Source: Paenibacillus tyrphae (GTDB taxonomy: Bacteria; Bacillota; Bacilli; Paenibacillales; NBRC-103111). Taken from it: 64,000 nucleotides of DNA. The notes below the pieces were generated by a model. That model was given only the letters and a program-made list of their open reading frames with translations, had not been told where the DNA came from and ran no database searches. The position numbers and the translations under genes were made by a program. The stretch lies in assembly GCF_000722545.1 (NCBI RefSeq), contig NZ_JNVM01000017.1:310001-374000 (forward strand). The letters are read 5' to 3'. The stretch's first letter is position 1; every line of letters begins with the position of its first letter. Shown here one piece after another: positions 42,971-52,178 of this stretch.

Positions 42971-43435
42971 TTAGCCATTCATATTTTGATTATCCAAAAT
43001 CTCTTTGTCCTCGGCGTTATCGCGAGTCACCTTTTGCACCCCGATCGCACTATAGGAAATCAGCAGCATAACGGCAATGTAGTAGCCTTTTACGTTCAAT
43101 TCGAACGGCGCATTAAACAAACCGATGAAAAACATAGCGAATCCGATGACCAACCCTGCGACCGCCATCCCTGTGAAAGCCGGAGTGTTACGCATACGGT
43201 GCTTTGGATTTTCGCTTCTTAGCTCCTTGTCCTCGGCATTGTCCCGAACCACCTTCTGGGTCGCGATACTGGTGATGATAATTAAGAACATGCATAGCAA
43301 GTAGTACCCTTTTACGTTTAATTCCCAATCCGCATTGTAGATGCCGAGACAATAGAGAAATATGCCTGCGGCCAGTGCAAAGTAAGAAGCTGCGGTAAAA
43401 GCTGCGGTGTTACGTTTTTGATATTTTGGGTACAT
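42971..43435 (-). CDS. YiaA/YiaB-like inner membrane protein, duplicated two-helix domain
   Basis: A 154-residue membrane protein made of two tandem repeats of the same unit. Each has RNTxAF, two hydrophobic helices, an ELNVKGYY loop and a VxRDNAEDKE end; compare WELNVKGYYLLCMF with FELNVKGYYIAVML and VVRDNAEDKE with VTRDNAEDKE. This is the YiaA/B two-helix domain, whose function is unknown. It is monocistronic, with a terminator close behind. The region 43436-43844 upstream is AT-rich; a 64-codon minus-strand frame there has no ribosome site or family features and is not called. Confidence 0.82.
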   Translation of the reverse strand: MYPKYQKRNTAAFTAASYFALAAGIFLYCLGIYNADWELNVKGYYLLCMFLIIITSIATQKVVRDNAEDKELRSENPKHRMRNTPAFTGMAVAGLVIGFAMFFIGLFNAPFELNVKGYYIAVMLLISYSAIGVQKVTRDNAEDKEILDNQNMNG

Positions 43436-43844
43436 GGGCGGACACTCCTCTTGAGGTTACGGACGACTAGTATGCGAATCTTTAGTGCGTCGTTAGAATT
43501 GGTTGTCTTTTACAGATATATTAACTTACCGATTACCATGTGAAAAGGCTTATTTTCATCTAGTACTTCGTTTATTTTCACTTAACAATAGATGCTCAGA
43601 TTAAAAAAGCAAACGATTACATTTTCCGAATTATCCAAGGGTTGAATATAAATTGTAAAAAGCTTATGGAATCTAGCAAAAAGACGATCAAAAGTGGTTG
43701 ACAAGAATTTTTATTTCCAATAATATCAATACCATGCTCTATAACCAAGTATTCAAGTAAGAATAATGAATAAATTCCTAGTAATCCGTTCGATTTATTC
43801 ATAAAATGCATGAAGGCAGAATGAGCAGGCAGGGGGGCTTTACC

Positions 43845-44771
43845 ATGTATGTGGTCCGGCGGATCGTAACTATGGCCGTTACGTTGTGGTTGATCGCGAC
43901 TTTAACTTTTTTTCTGATGCATCTGATTCCGGGCGATCCGTTTGCGGCCGATTCGCAGATGCTGCCGCCGGATGTGCTAGCGAACCTGCGGGCCAAGTAC
44001 CATCTGGACCAGCCGATTTTCCAGCAATATGTGCTGTATTTGCAAAATCTGATCCAATTGGACCTCGGTCCGTCCATCCAGTCCAAATCGAGCAGCGTGA
44101 ACACGCTGATTGCCCGAGGCATCGGCCCGTCCGCTTTGCTCGGCCTCCAGTCGATGCTGATCGCTCTTACGGTCGGGGTGGCCTTGGGCATCATCTCGGC
44201 GCTGCATCACAACAAGCTGCTCGATTATTTATCGATGTTCGTGGCTATTATCGGGATTTCGGTGCCAAGCTTTATTTTGGCCCCGCTGCTCATTAAGTAC
44301 ATCGCGGTCAATCTGCACTGGCTGCCCGTCGCCTCGTGGGGAACGTGGCAGCACAGCATTCTGCCGTCGATTGCGCTGTCGCTGGCGCCTCTCGCGATTA
44401 TCGCGCGGTTCGTCCGGGCCAGCATGCTGGAGGTGCTCGGCCAGAACTACATGCGGCTCGCCGAAGCGAAGGGGCTATCGGACTGGACGGTCGTGATCAA
44501 ATACGGGCTGCGCAACGCTCTGCTTCCGGTGCTTACGTTTATCGGGCCGCTTTTTGCCTCTTTGATTACGGGCACGTTCGTAGTGGAGAAAATTTTCGCC
44601 ATTCCGGGGCTGGGCAAATATTTTGTGGACAGCATCTTTAACCGCGATTATCCGGTCATTATGGGGACGACGATGTTTTACAGCTTCGTGCTGGTCGTTA
44701 CCTTGTTCCTGATCGATCTGTCCTACCGGGTCATCGACCCGAGAATCAAGCTGACGAGTAAGGGAGAGTAG
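43845..44771 (+). CDS. oppB: Oligopeptide/dipeptide ABC transporter permease (OppB/DppB)
   Basis: A 308-residue permease with six membrane helices. It starts MYVVRRIVTMAVTLWLIATL and ends with the typical VVTLFLIDLSYRVIDPRIK. The EAA loop (AKGLSDWTVVIKYGLRNALLP) contacts the ATPases. The frame is open 13 codons further upstream, but GGGGGG lies 7 bases before ATG 43845, and family members begin here. It is the first gene of a five-gene operon; the next gene starts five bases after its stop. The transporter takes up short peptides; specificity (peptides or nickel/opine-like ligands) cannot be read from the permease. Confidence 0.92.
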   Translation: MYVVRRIVTMAVTLWLIATLTFFLMHLIPGDPFAADSQMLPPDVLANLRAKYHLDQPIFQQYVLYLQNLIQLDLGPSIQSKSSSVNTLIARGIGPSALLGLQSMLIALTVGVALGIISALHHNKLLDYLSMFVAIIGISVPSFILAPLLIKYIAVNLHWLPVASWGTWQHSILPSIALSLAPLAIIARFVRASMLEVLGQNYMRLAEAKGLSDWTVVIKYGLRNALLPVLTFIGPLFASLITGTFVVEKIFAIPGLGKYFVDSIFNRDYPVIMGTTMFYSFVLVVTLFLIDLSYRVIDPRIKLTSKGE

Positions 44772-44775
44772 ATGG

Positions 44776-45732
44776 ATGAACGACCCGGTATTGGCGCCAA
44801 GCGAAGCGCAGGACCGTTTGTTCCGCCCGGTGGACCGCAGCCGCTTCGAGCCGCAGACGCAGCGTCCGAGCCTCGGTTACTGGCGCGAGGTGTTTCTCAA
44901 ACTGGCGAAAAACAAGCTTGCCCTGCTCGGCCTGACGCTGCTGCTTGTGCTCGTCACGCTGGCAATCATCGGCCCGCAGCTTGTGCCGTACAGCCCGAGC
45001 AAGCAGTCGCTCACCGAAGGGAACCTGCCGATCTCCAGCAAGCATTGGTTCGGCACGGACGATCTCGGCCGCGATATGTGGGCCCGGACATGGCACGGGG
45101 CGCGGGTGTCGCTGCTGATCGGCGTCGTCGCCGCCTTGATCGATCTGGTCATCGGCGTCGCGATCGGCGGAGTCGCCGGATATATGGCCGGACGAAGCGC
45201 GCTCGGCGACCGGATCGATAACTTTTTGATGCGGATCGTGGAGATTTTGTACGGCGTTCCGTACCTGCTGGTCGTCATTCTGCTCATGGTGGTCATGCCG
45301 CCGGGGCTCGGAACGATCATTATCGCCCTCACCGTCACCGGCTGGATTGGGATGGCCCGGCTCGTCCGGGGGCAGATTCTCCAGCTCAAGCAGCAGGAAT
45401 ACGTGCTGGCGGCGCGCAAGCTCGGCACATCGCATTTTCATATTGTGCGCAAGCATCTGCTACCGAACGCGATCGGCGTCATGATCGTCAACCTGACGTT
45501 TACGATTCCAAATGCGATTTTTGCCGAATCGTTTCTTAGCTTTCTCGGACTCGGCGTTCAGGCGCCGTCGGCCAGCTGGGGCACGATGACGAATGACGCG
45601 CTCAGCGTCGTACTTAGCGGACAATGGTGGCGCATTTTCTTCCCAGGGCTCATGATCTCGATTACGATGCTGGCTTTCAACACGCTCGGCGACGGACTTC
45701 AAGATGCCGTCGACCCGAAAAATCGAAGCTAA
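44776..45732 (+). CDS. oppC: Oligopeptide ABC transporter permease (OppC/DppC)
   Basis: A 318-residue protein with the OppC N-terminal cytoplasmic part and helix (LAKNKLALLGLTLLLVLVTL), the extracytoplasmic GTDDLGRDMWARTWHGARVS block typical of DppC/OppC proteins, and the EAA loop (ARKLGTSHFHIVRKHLLPNA). It ends DPKNRS, as is usual. It pairs with the OppB product to form the channel. GAGAG before the second ATG supports the start; the ATPase gene follows 12 bases later. Confidence 0.93.
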   Translation: MNDPVLAPSEAQDRLFRPVDRSRFEPQTQRPSLGYWREVFLKLAKNKLALLGLTLLLVLVTLAIIGPQLVPYSPSKQSLTEGNLPISSKHWFGTDDLGRDMWARTWHGARVSLLIGVVAALIDLVIGVAIGGVAGYMAGRSALGDRIDNFLMRIVEILYGVPYLLVVILLMVVMPPGLGTIIIALTVTGWIGMARLVRGQILQLKQQEYVLAARKLGTSHFHIVRKHLLPNAIGVMIVNLTFTIPNAIFAESFLSFLGLGVQAPSASWGTMTNDALSVVLSGQWWRIFFPGLMISITMLAFNTLGDGLQDAVDPKNRS

Positions 45733-45744
45733 GGAGGCGGCCGG

Positions 45745-46764
45745 ATGGACCCCGTCTTAAGAGTCAGTCAGTTAAAAGTTTCGTTCCGAACGTACGGAGG
45801 CTCCGTGCAAGCCGTTCGCGACGTGTCCTACCAGGTCGCCTCCGGGGAAACGCTCGCGGTCGTCGGAGAAAGCGGCAGCGGCAAGACGGTGACGGCCCAA
45901 GCGATCATGGGCATGATCTCTCCACCGGGGAAAATGACGCAGGGAGAAGTCGTGTTCCAAGGACGGAAGCTGAACAGCCTGTCGGCCCGCCAGTGGAAAA
46001 GCGTGAGAGGCAAAGAGATCGCGATGATCCCTCAGGACCCGATGACTTCGTTAAATCCGACTATGCGCATCGGACAACAGATTATGGACGGGCTGCTGCG
46101 GCACGAGAAGCTGAGCAAGCCGCAGGCGGCGGAGCGTGCGGCCGAACTGCTGCGGCTTGTCGGCATCCCGGACCCGGAGAAGCGGCTTCGGCAGTATCCG
46201 CACGAATTCAGCGGCGGCATGCGGCAGCGCGTGGTCATTGCGATCGCGCTGGCCTGCAATCCGGCGCTGCTGATCGCCGACGAGCCGACGACGGCGCTGG
46301 ATGTGACGATTCAGGCGCAAATTCTGGAGCTGCTGCAAAGCTTGCAAAACCGGCTCCGCACGTCGATCATCATGATCACGCACGACCTCGGGGTCGTCGC
46401 CGAGATGGCGCACCGCGTCGTCGTTATGTACGCGGGCCTTGTCGTCGAATGCGGCACGGTGCAGGACATTTTCTCGCAGCCGAAGCATCCGTACACGTGG
46501 GGGCTGCTGCAATCGATTCCGAAGCCGCACACGGGGCAAAAGCAAAGATTGATCCCCATCGAGGGCGCGCCGCCCGATTTGTTCGACCCGCCGAAGGGCT
46601 GCCCCTTCGCTGCTCGTTGTCCGTACGCGATGGAGATTTGCGTCGAGCAATTGCCCGCGGAAGAGAAGCTGTCGGACACGCATACGGCGCGGTGCTGGCT
46701 GAGCGACAGCCGGGCGGACGGCGTCCGGGAGCTTGTGGCAGCAGGGAGGGACGAGCATGTCTGA
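45745..46764 (+). CDS. oppD: Oligopeptide ABC transporter ATP-binding protein (OppD/DppD)
   Basis: A 339-residue ATPase with Walker A GESGSGKTVTAQAIMG, signature FSGGMRQRVVIAIALA, and Walker B LIADEPTTALDVTIQA, the exact wording typical of OppD. The C-terminus has the oligopeptide/dipeptide extension PPKGCPFAARCPYAMEIC, a cysteine-rich segment that in relatives binds an iron-sulfur cluster. It works as a heterodimer with OppF, whose gene overlaps its end by eight bases. Confidence 0.94.
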   Translation: MDPVLRVSQLKVSFRTYGGSVQAVRDVSYQVASGETLAVVGESGSGKTVTAQAIMGMISPPGKMTQGEVVFQGRKLNSLSARQWKSVRGKEIAMIPQDPMTSLNPTMRIGQQIMDGLLRHEKLSKPQAAERAAELLRLVGIPDPEKRLRQYPHEFSGGMRQRVVIAIALACNPALLIADEPTTALDVTIQAQILELLQSLQNRLRTSIIMITHDLGVVAEMAHRVVVMYAGLVVECGTVQDIFSQPKHPYTWGLLQSIPKPHTGQKQRLIPIEGAPPDLFDPPKGCPFAARCPYAMEICVEQLPAEEKLSDTHTARCWLSDSRADGVRELVAAGRDEHV

Positions 46765-47716
46765 TGATTTGGTGGAAGTCCAAGACGTCAAGAAGCATTT
46801 CAAGTCCGGCGCGAATCAGGTCGTCAAGTCGGTAGACGGCATTTCCTTCGCCATCCGCCGGGGCGAGACGCTCGGCTTGGTTGGCGAAAGCGGCAGCGGC
46901 AAGTCGACGCTGGGCCGGACGATCGTCGGCCTCTACGAGGCGACCGCAGGGCAGGTCCGCTTCGAGGGCAAGCCCCTTGCGGGCCACACACGCGAAGAGC
47001 GGAGGGCGTTCGACCGGCGGGCGCAAATGATTTTCCAGGATCCGCACGCCTCGCTGAACCCGAAGATGAAGATCGGCGACATCATCGCCGAGGGCATCGA
47101 CGCCTACCGCTTGGCGCGGGGCAAAGCGCGGCAGGAGCGCATCGTGCAGCTCCTGGAGAAGGTCGGCCTGCGCGCCGAGCACGCCCAGCGGTTCCCGCAC
47201 GAGTTCAGCGGCGGGCAGCGGCAGCGCATCGGCATTGCGCGGGCGCTGGCCGTCGAGCCGAGCTTCATCGTGGCGGACGAGCCGATCTCCGCGCTGGATG
47301 TGTCCATCCAGGCGCAGGTCGTCAACCTGCTGGAGGATTTGCAGCGGGAGGAGGGTTTGACCTACCTGTTCATCGCCCACGACCTGCATATGGTTCAGCA
47401 TATCAGCAACCGCATCGGGGTGATGTATTTAGGCAAAATGATGGAGCTGGCCGCAAGCGACGAGCTGTTCCGCGAGCCGCTTCATCCATATACGCAAGCG
47501 CTCATGTCGGCGATCCCCGTCGCCGATCCGTCGCAGCGCGGGACGCGGGAGCGAATCGTGCTGCGAGGCGATCCGCCGAGCCCTCTTCACCCTCCGGGCG
47601 GCTGCCCGTTCCATACGAGATGTCCCGCCGCCCGGGATAGTTGTGCAAGCGAGCTTCCCGCATGGAGAGAGGTGAAAGAAGATCACTGGGTCGCTTGCCA
47701 TTTGGTTGAAGGTTGA
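46757..47716 (+). CDS. oppF: Oligopeptide ABC transporter ATP-binding protein (OppF/DppF)
   Basis: A 319-residue ATPase with Walker A GESGSGKSTLGRTIVGL, the QMIFQDPHASLNPKMK Q-loop typical of OppF, signature FSGGQRQRIGIARALA, and Walker B IVADEPISALDVSIQA. The same C-terminal cysteine segment (GGCPFHTRCPAARDSC) is present. The frame is open eight codons further upstream; ATG 46757 is chosen because GGGAGG precedes it. It is the partner of OppD. Confidence 0.94.
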   Translation: MSDDLVEVQDVKKHFKSGANQVVKSVDGISFAIRRGETLGLVGESGSGKSTLGRTIVGLYEATAGQVRFEGKPLAGHTREERRAFDRRAQMIFQDPHASLNPKMKIGDIIAEGIDAYRLARGKARQERIVQLLEKVGLRAEHAQRFPHEFSGGQRQRIGIARALAVEPSFIVADEPISALDVSIQAQVVNLLEDLQREEGLTYLFIAHDLHMVQHISNRIGVMYLGKMMELAASDELFREPLHPYTQALMSAIPVADPSQRGTRERIVLRGDPPSPLHPPGGCPFHTRCPAARDSCASELPAWREVKEDHWVACHLVEG

Positions 47717-47762
47717 ACCTCTTACATAAATAATAGATTCGGATAAAAGGAGAATGGGAAAC

Positions 47763-49403
47763 ATGAAAAAATTCGCATTAACCGCCGCAGCGCTTCTTAT
47801 CGCCGCCTTACCGGCGCTGGCCGGCTGCAGCAATACGCAGGATGCGGCGAAGCCTGAAGGCGGAGCGGCCCCATCGGCCGGCGGCGCAGGCATCAAGCAG
47901 GAAATTCGCGCGAACCTGTCCGGGGAGCCGTATACGCTCGATCCGGCGATTGCGACGGACAATACGTCGTTCAAGGTCATCAATTCGCTGTACGAAGGCT
48001 TGTATACCTTTGACAAAAAAGGCGAAGTCGTTCCGGGCAGCGCCGCCAAGGTCGACATCTCGCAAGACGGCAAGACGTACACGTTTACGCTGCGCGACAA
48101 CCTGAAATGGTCCAACGGCAAGCCCGTCACGGCCAAGGATTTCGAGTATTCCTGGAAACGCGTGCTGAACCCGCAAACGGCGGCGACCAACGCCTTCTAC
48201 CTGTACTACATCAAAGGCGCCGAGGAGTACAACAAAGGCAAAGGCACCGGCGATCAAGTCAAAGCAACCGCCAAGGACGATAAGACGTTCGTGGTCGAGT
48301 TGAACGCACCGACCAAATTTTTCCCGAAGGTCGCTGTCAATCCGGTGTTCCTGCCGGTGTATCAGCCGACGGTGGACGCGAACAAAAACTGGGCCGCCGA
48401 AGCGAAGGATATCGTATCGAACGGCGCTTATACCGCCTCCAAATGGGAGCATAATACCAGCCTCGTCCTGGAGAAAAACGACAACTACTGGAACAAAGAC
48501 GACGTGACGATGCAAACGATCAACTACAAAATGATCGGCGATCAGAACACGTATTACCAAATGTTTAAATCCGGCGAGCTGGACTTGATCGATACGCTTC
48601 CCATCGACGTGCTGGCGCAGGAAAAGTCGAACAAGGACTTCACTTTGCAATCGGACTTCTCGACGTACGTGTACACGTTTAACGTGACGCAGAAGCCGTT
48701 CACCAATGCGAAAATCCGCCGCGCCTTCGCACTTGCGATCGACCGCGAGGCGATTGTGAACAATGTATCCAAAGGCGGACAAAAGCCGGCTTATGGACTC
48801 GTGGCCGAGGGGATCAAGACGCCTACCGGCAAAGATTTCCGCGAGGAACGGCCTCCGTACTTGAAATTCGACGCCACCGAAGCGAAAAAGCTGCTGGCCG
48901 AAGGCCTGAAGGAAGAAAACTGGGCGACCTTGCCGCCTGTGACGCTGAAGTACAACACGCAGGACGGCCATAAGAAAATCGCGGAGGCGCTGCAGGCGAT
49001 GTTCAAAGAAAACCTCGGCGTCGACATCAAGCTGGAAAACCAAGAATGGAAAACGTACATCGATACGTTCAAGCAAAGCAATTTTCAGATCGCCCGGATG
49101 TCTTGGTCCGGAACGTTCCTGGACCCGCTCGCGCTGCTGGACCTGTACCTGGGAGGCAGCCCGAACAACCAGACGAAGTGGGTCAATCCGAAGTATGACG
49201 AGCTTCTGACGCAGGGTAAGACCGAGCAGGATGAGAACAAGCGTTTTGAAATTTTGCATCAAGCCGAAGATATATTTATGCAAGATCTTCCGGTCATTCC
49301 GATTTACTTCTCTTCGAAAAACTACTTGAAGTCGAAAAACTTCGAGATTCCGTTCGTGCCGAATCAGGAGCCGAACCTGCGCTGGGCGAAGAAGATTTCG
49401 TAA
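47763..49403 (+). CDS. oppA: Peptide-binding lipoprotein of the Opp transporter (OppA/DppA, SBP_bac_5)
   Basis: A 546-residue lipoprotein: a signal peptide with lipobox LAGC, then a Ser/Ala/Gly-rich linker and the SBP_bac_5 fold. Typical blocks are PYTLDPAIATDN, LKWSNGKPVTAKDFEYSWKR, VSNGAYTASKWEHN and IRRAFALAIDREAIV. It captures peptides outside the cell for the OppBCDF channel. An ATG at 47754 overlaps the ribosome site AAAAGGAGA, so ATG 47763 is used. It lies last in the operon after a 46-base gap, and a large terminator follows. Binding proteins placed last are less usual than first, but the order is seen in Paenibacillus. Confidence 0.93.
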   Translation: MKKFALTAAALLIAALPALAGCSNTQDAAKPEGGAAPSAGGAGIKQEIRANLSGEPYTLDPAIATDNTSFKVINSLYEGLYTFDKKGEVVPGSAAKVDISQDGKTYTFTLRDNLKWSNGKPVTAKDFEYSWKRVLNPQTAATNAFYLYYIKGAEEYNKGKGTGDQVKATAKDDKTFVVELNAPTKFFPKVAVNPVFLPVYQPTVDANKNWAAEAKDIVSNGAYTASKWEHNTSLVLEKNDNYWNKDDVTMQTINYKMIGDQNTYYQMFKSGELDLIDTLPIDVLAQEKSNKDFTLQSDFSTYVYTFNVTQKPFTNAKIRRAFALAIDREAIVNNVSKGGQKPAYGLVAEGIKTPTGKDFREERPPYLKFDATEAKKLLAEGLKEENWATLPPVTLKYNTQDGHKKIAEALQAMFKENLGVDIKLENQEWKTYIDTFKQSNFQIARMSWSGTFLDPLALLDLYLGGSPNNQTKWVNPKYDELLTQGKTEQDENKRFEILHQAEDIFMQDLPVIPIYFSSKNYLKSKNFEIPFVPNQEPNLRWAKKIS

Positions 49404-49454
49404 TCGCCGCGAATCCGGGTCATGCCCTGTCAAAGGCTTGGCTCTAAGGGACTT

Positions 49455-49513
49455 CCCCCGATACACTTTAAGCCGTCTGATGAAGGCGGCTTGAAGTGCC
49501 GTCGGGGGTTTTT
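49455..49513 (+). terminator. Terminator of the opp operon
   Basis: CCCCCGAT-CACTTTAAGCCG pairs with CGGCTTGAAGTGCCGTCGGGGG, followed by TTTTT. It lies about 50 bases after the oppA stop codon. Confidence 0.85.
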
Positions 49514-49574
49514 CGCTTGCAAAAGAAAAAGCGCCGACGTTGTTCCGCCGCGCGCTTTTTCCCTGCATTTCTTA

Positions 49575-49865
49575 TTACGCTTCCCCGACATGCTCGTCGC
49601 AGAAAGCTTTTACCGCTTCCAGTTCGTCGTCTTCCAATTCAAAATCGAGCAGTTGCTCCGTCGTCCGCTCGAAAATTTCGTGCTTCACGATGCTGGCCTG
49701 GTCTCCATCCACGCCATAAATGACCCGGACATATAACCCCTGCTCAGAGTACAGCTCGTCATCCTCTTCAACTTCGATATCCAGTATAAACTCGTACCGT
49801 TTGCCGGACAAAATGCCGAACGGGTCTTTCACGAGCTCTACGCTGTAACCGGTAATGGTGAACAT
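49575..49865 (-). CDS. Conserved hypothetical protein (DUF6509-like)
   Basis: A 96-residue acidic soluble protein beginning MFTITGYSVELVKDPFGIL and containing YEFILDIEVEEDDELYSEQG and YVRVIYGV. This resembles a small Bacillales family annotated DUF6509; function unknown. A TTG at 49883 is in frame, but AGAAAGGATG lies before ATG 49865, so that is taken. It is monocistronic, between the opp terminator and the aminotransferase gene. Confidence 0.7.
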   Translation of the reverse strand: MFTITGYSVELVKDPFGILSGKRYEFILDIEVEEDDELYSEQGLYVRVIYGVDGDQASIVKHEIFERTTEQLLDFELEDDELEAVKAFCDEHVGEA

Positions 49866-49985
49866 GATATCATCCTTTCTCAACCGCCGAACCTTTATTC
49901 CGAACCTTTATATTATACACGAAATTCAGAGAAAGGCTTTATGCCGCCGAGAAATGAACCATGACCATTTCATGCCGTCCCGAAA

Positions 49986-51053
49986 TTACACCTGCACCAT
50001 CCAGCCGAGCTTATCTTCGAGCTTCCCGCTCTGAATGCCGGTGAGCGTCTCGTACAGCTTCGCGGACAGCTCTCCGGTCTCACCGCCGTTGATGATCAGC
50101 TTCTCGCCGCGCCAATTCAGCTCGCCGACCGGGGAGATGACCGCCGCCGTGCCCGTGCCGAACGCCTCCTCAAGCGTGCCTGCCCGGTGCGCTTCGTACA
50201 GCTCCTCGATGCTGACCGGCCGCTCCTCGACCGGAACGCCCCAGCTTTGCAGCAATTGAATCATCGAATCGCGCGTGATGCCTTTCAGAATACTTCCGTT
50301 CAGCGCCGGGGTGATGACCTTCCCGTTGACCTTGAAGAAGACGTTCATGCTCCCGACTTCTTCCACGTACTTCTTATGCACGCCGTCGAGCCATAGCACC
50401 TGCGAATACCCTTCCTGCGCGGCTTCCTCCTGCGCCTTCAGGCTGGCTGCATAGTTTCCGGCCGTCTTCGCGCTGCCGGTTCCGCCAGGGACGGCGCGGA
50501 CGAATTCCGACTCGACATGGATTTTGACCGGGCGGATGCCTTCGGCGTAGTACGCTCCGACCGGCGACATGATGATCATGAAGATATACCGTTTCGAAGC
50601 GGCAACGCCCAGTACGGCCTCCGTCGCAATGACGAAAGGACGAATATACAGCGAGGTGCCCTCGGTTTCCGGTACCCAGTCCCGATCTGTTTGGACCAGC
50701 TTCTTCAGCCCTTCCAGCGCCAGCTCCACGTCCAGGTGCGGAATACTCATCCGGTCGTTCGAATGGTTCAAGCGCTTGAAGTTTTGATCCGGGCGGAACA
50801 CCAGAATGCGTCCGTCCGCGGTACGGTACGCTTTCAGCCCTTCGAATACCGTCTGTCCGTAATGAAACACTTTTGCCGCCGGGTCCAAGCTAATCGACTG
50901 GTACGGCACGACGCGGGGAGAGTGCCACCCGCGGCCTTCCTCATAATCCAGCATAAACATGTGGTCCGTGAATACGGTTCCAAACCCAACTCGGCTTACA
51001 TCGGGCTTTTGTTTTGGAGCCTTGGTCAGCTCCACTTCAATATTAAGCGCCAT
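49986..51053 (-). CDS. ilvE: Branched-chain amino acid aminotransferase
   Basis: A 355-residue fold-type IV PLP enzyme of the longer BCAT type. KVFHYGQTVFEGLKAYRTAD opens the catalytic part; GGTGSAKTAGNYAASLKAQ carries the PLP lysine; VEEVGSMNVFF and FGTGTAAVISPVGEL are the phosphate- and substrate-binding blocks. It interconverts Val, Leu and Ile with their keto acids using glutamate/2-oxoglutarate. AGGAG lies before the start. It is divergent from a LysR regulator with a long inverted repeat between them, so the regulator may control it in response to branched-chain keto acids. Confidence 0.96.
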   Translation of the reverse strand: MALNIEVELTKAPKQKPDVSRVGFGTVFTDHMFMLDYEEGRGWHSPRVVPYQSISLDPAAKVFHYGQTVFEGLKAYRTADGRILVFRPDQNFKRLNHSNDRMSIPHLDVELALEGLKKLVQTDRDWVPETEGTSLYIRPFVIATEAVLGVAASKRYIFMIIMSPVGAYYAEGIRPVKIHVESEFVRAVPGGTGSAKTAGNYAASLKAQEEAAQEGYSQVLWLDGVHKKYVEEVGSMNVFFKVNGKVITPALNGSILKGITRDSMIQLLQSWGVPVEERPVSIEELYEAHRAGTLEEAFGTGTAAVISPVGELNWRGEKLIINGGETGELSAKLYETLTGIQSGKLEDKLGWMVQV

Positions 51054-51102
51054 TCTTCACATCTCCTCTTCAAAGGTTTATTTCTTATTGTATTAGTTGA
51101 AT

Positions 51103-51156
51103 GGTATCAGTTCTTCCGATATATTGAAAATATCTGTTTTATTGGAGAACGATACC
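51103..51156. promoter_or_regulatory. Inverted repeat between ilvE-like and lysR-like genes
   Basis: GGTATCAGTTCTTCC (51103-51117) is mirrored by GGAGAACGATACC (51144-51156), with AT-rich sequence between. LysR regulators bind such dyads in divergent promoters, so this is the likely site for the regulator at 51189. Confidence 0.6.
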
Positions 51157-51188
51157 TTGAAGGTATGAATGAAGGGAGCGGTCCGGGG

Positions 51189-52079
51189 ATGGATTTGCGT
51201 CAGCTGAGATACTTTTTGGCAATTGTGAAGGAAGGGCAAATTACGCGCGCGGCCAAGGCGCTGAACATGGAGCAGCCCCCGCTCAGCCGGCAGCTTAAGC
51301 TGATGGAGGAGGAGCTCGGGGTAACCTTGTTCGACCGAGACGGCAAACGGCTGCGGCTGACGCATGCGGGAGAGCTGCTGCGGCAGAAGGCGGAGAGCCT
51401 GCTGCATCAGTTCAACGAATCGATGCAGGAAGTGAAGGAGCTGGACGAGAGCGTCCAAGGCGTGCTCTCCATCGGCGCCGTCGTCTCGTGCATCTCGCTT
51501 CTGCCCCAGCGCATCGAGACGTTCCGGGAGAAGTACCCGGAGGTTACCTTCCGCATCTGGGAGGGCGATCATTTCCTCCTCGGGGAGCAATTGGAGAAGC
51601 GGAGCATCGAGCTGATCGTCGCCCGGCTCCCTTTCGAAGCTTCCTCCGAGTCGCAGTCGTATGCGGTTCGGCCGCTGCCGTCCGATCCGTTCGTCGTCGT
51701 CATCCCCGGCAAGTGGCTGCCGGACCCGGAGCAGGAGACGATCCGCATGCAGGAGCTGGCGGACTTCCCGTTTCTGACGCTCAAAACGGACCGGACGACC
51801 GGCATGCACGACCGGGTAGTCACCGAGTGCCGCCGTCACGGCTTCGAGCCTCGCATCATCTGCGAAAGCTCCAGCGTCGCAGTCATCATCGCGATGGTCG
51901 CGGCCGGCCTTGGGGCAACGGTGCTGCCCAAATCCGTCATGACAGCGTTCCCTCTCCCTTCGATCCGGACGCTTCCGCTGTCCGATGCCGATTTTCAATC
52001 CGACGTCGGCATTCTGTGGCTGAACAACCGCTATTTGTCCAGAACCGCCCGCCGCTTTATCGATCATTTTTTGGAGTAG
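51189..52079 (+). CDS. LysR family transcriptional regulator
   Basis: A 296-residue protein. The N-terminal helix-turn-helix is MDLRQLRYFLAIVKEGQI, then TRAAKALNMEQPPLSRQLKL; the effector domain (about 90-296) has the periplasmic-binding-like fold, with VAAGLGATVLPKSV near its end. Alternative in-frame ATGs lie just upstream; MDLRQLRYF is the standard family start, with AAGGGAG 11 bases before. It is divergent from the branched-chain aminotransferase and probably regulates it, binding the dyad at 51103-51156. The effector is unknown. Confidence 0.92.
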   Translation: MDLRQLRYFLAIVKEGQITRAAKALNMEQPPLSRQLKLMEEELGVTLFDRDGKRLRLTHAGELLRQKAESLLHQFNESMQEVKELDESVQGVLSIGAVVSCISLLPQRIETFREKYPEVTFRIWEGDHFLLGEQLEKRSIELIVARLPFEASSESQSYAVRPLPSDPFVVVIPGKWLPDPEQETIRMQELADFPFLTLKTDRTTGMHDRVVTECRRHGFEPRIICESSSVAVIIAMVAAGLGATVLPKSVMTAFPLPSIRTLPLSDADFQSDVGILWLNNRYLSRTARRFIDHFLE

Positions 52080-52178
52080 CGGCCTAACCGCCTTCGTCCC
52101 ACCCAGCCCAAAAAAAGGAATTATCGGGCGGTCCGGCGAAGTCTTCCTTGTCATCTGCTACAGAGGAGGAAGCAAGCC

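Noticed and set aside
43617..43811. Minus-strand 64-codon hydrophobic frame before the opp operon
   Set aside because: It has no ribosome site, sits in AT-rich sequence and shows no family pattern; chance hydrophobic translation is likely.
44746..47401. Minus-strand frames over the opp permease and ATPase genes
   Set aside because: They are antisense shadows of conserved ABC transporter genes.
47808..49568. 586-codon minus-strand frame over oppA
   Set aside because: It is long only because of the composition of oppA; Arg/Val/Leu-rich translation without domain features.
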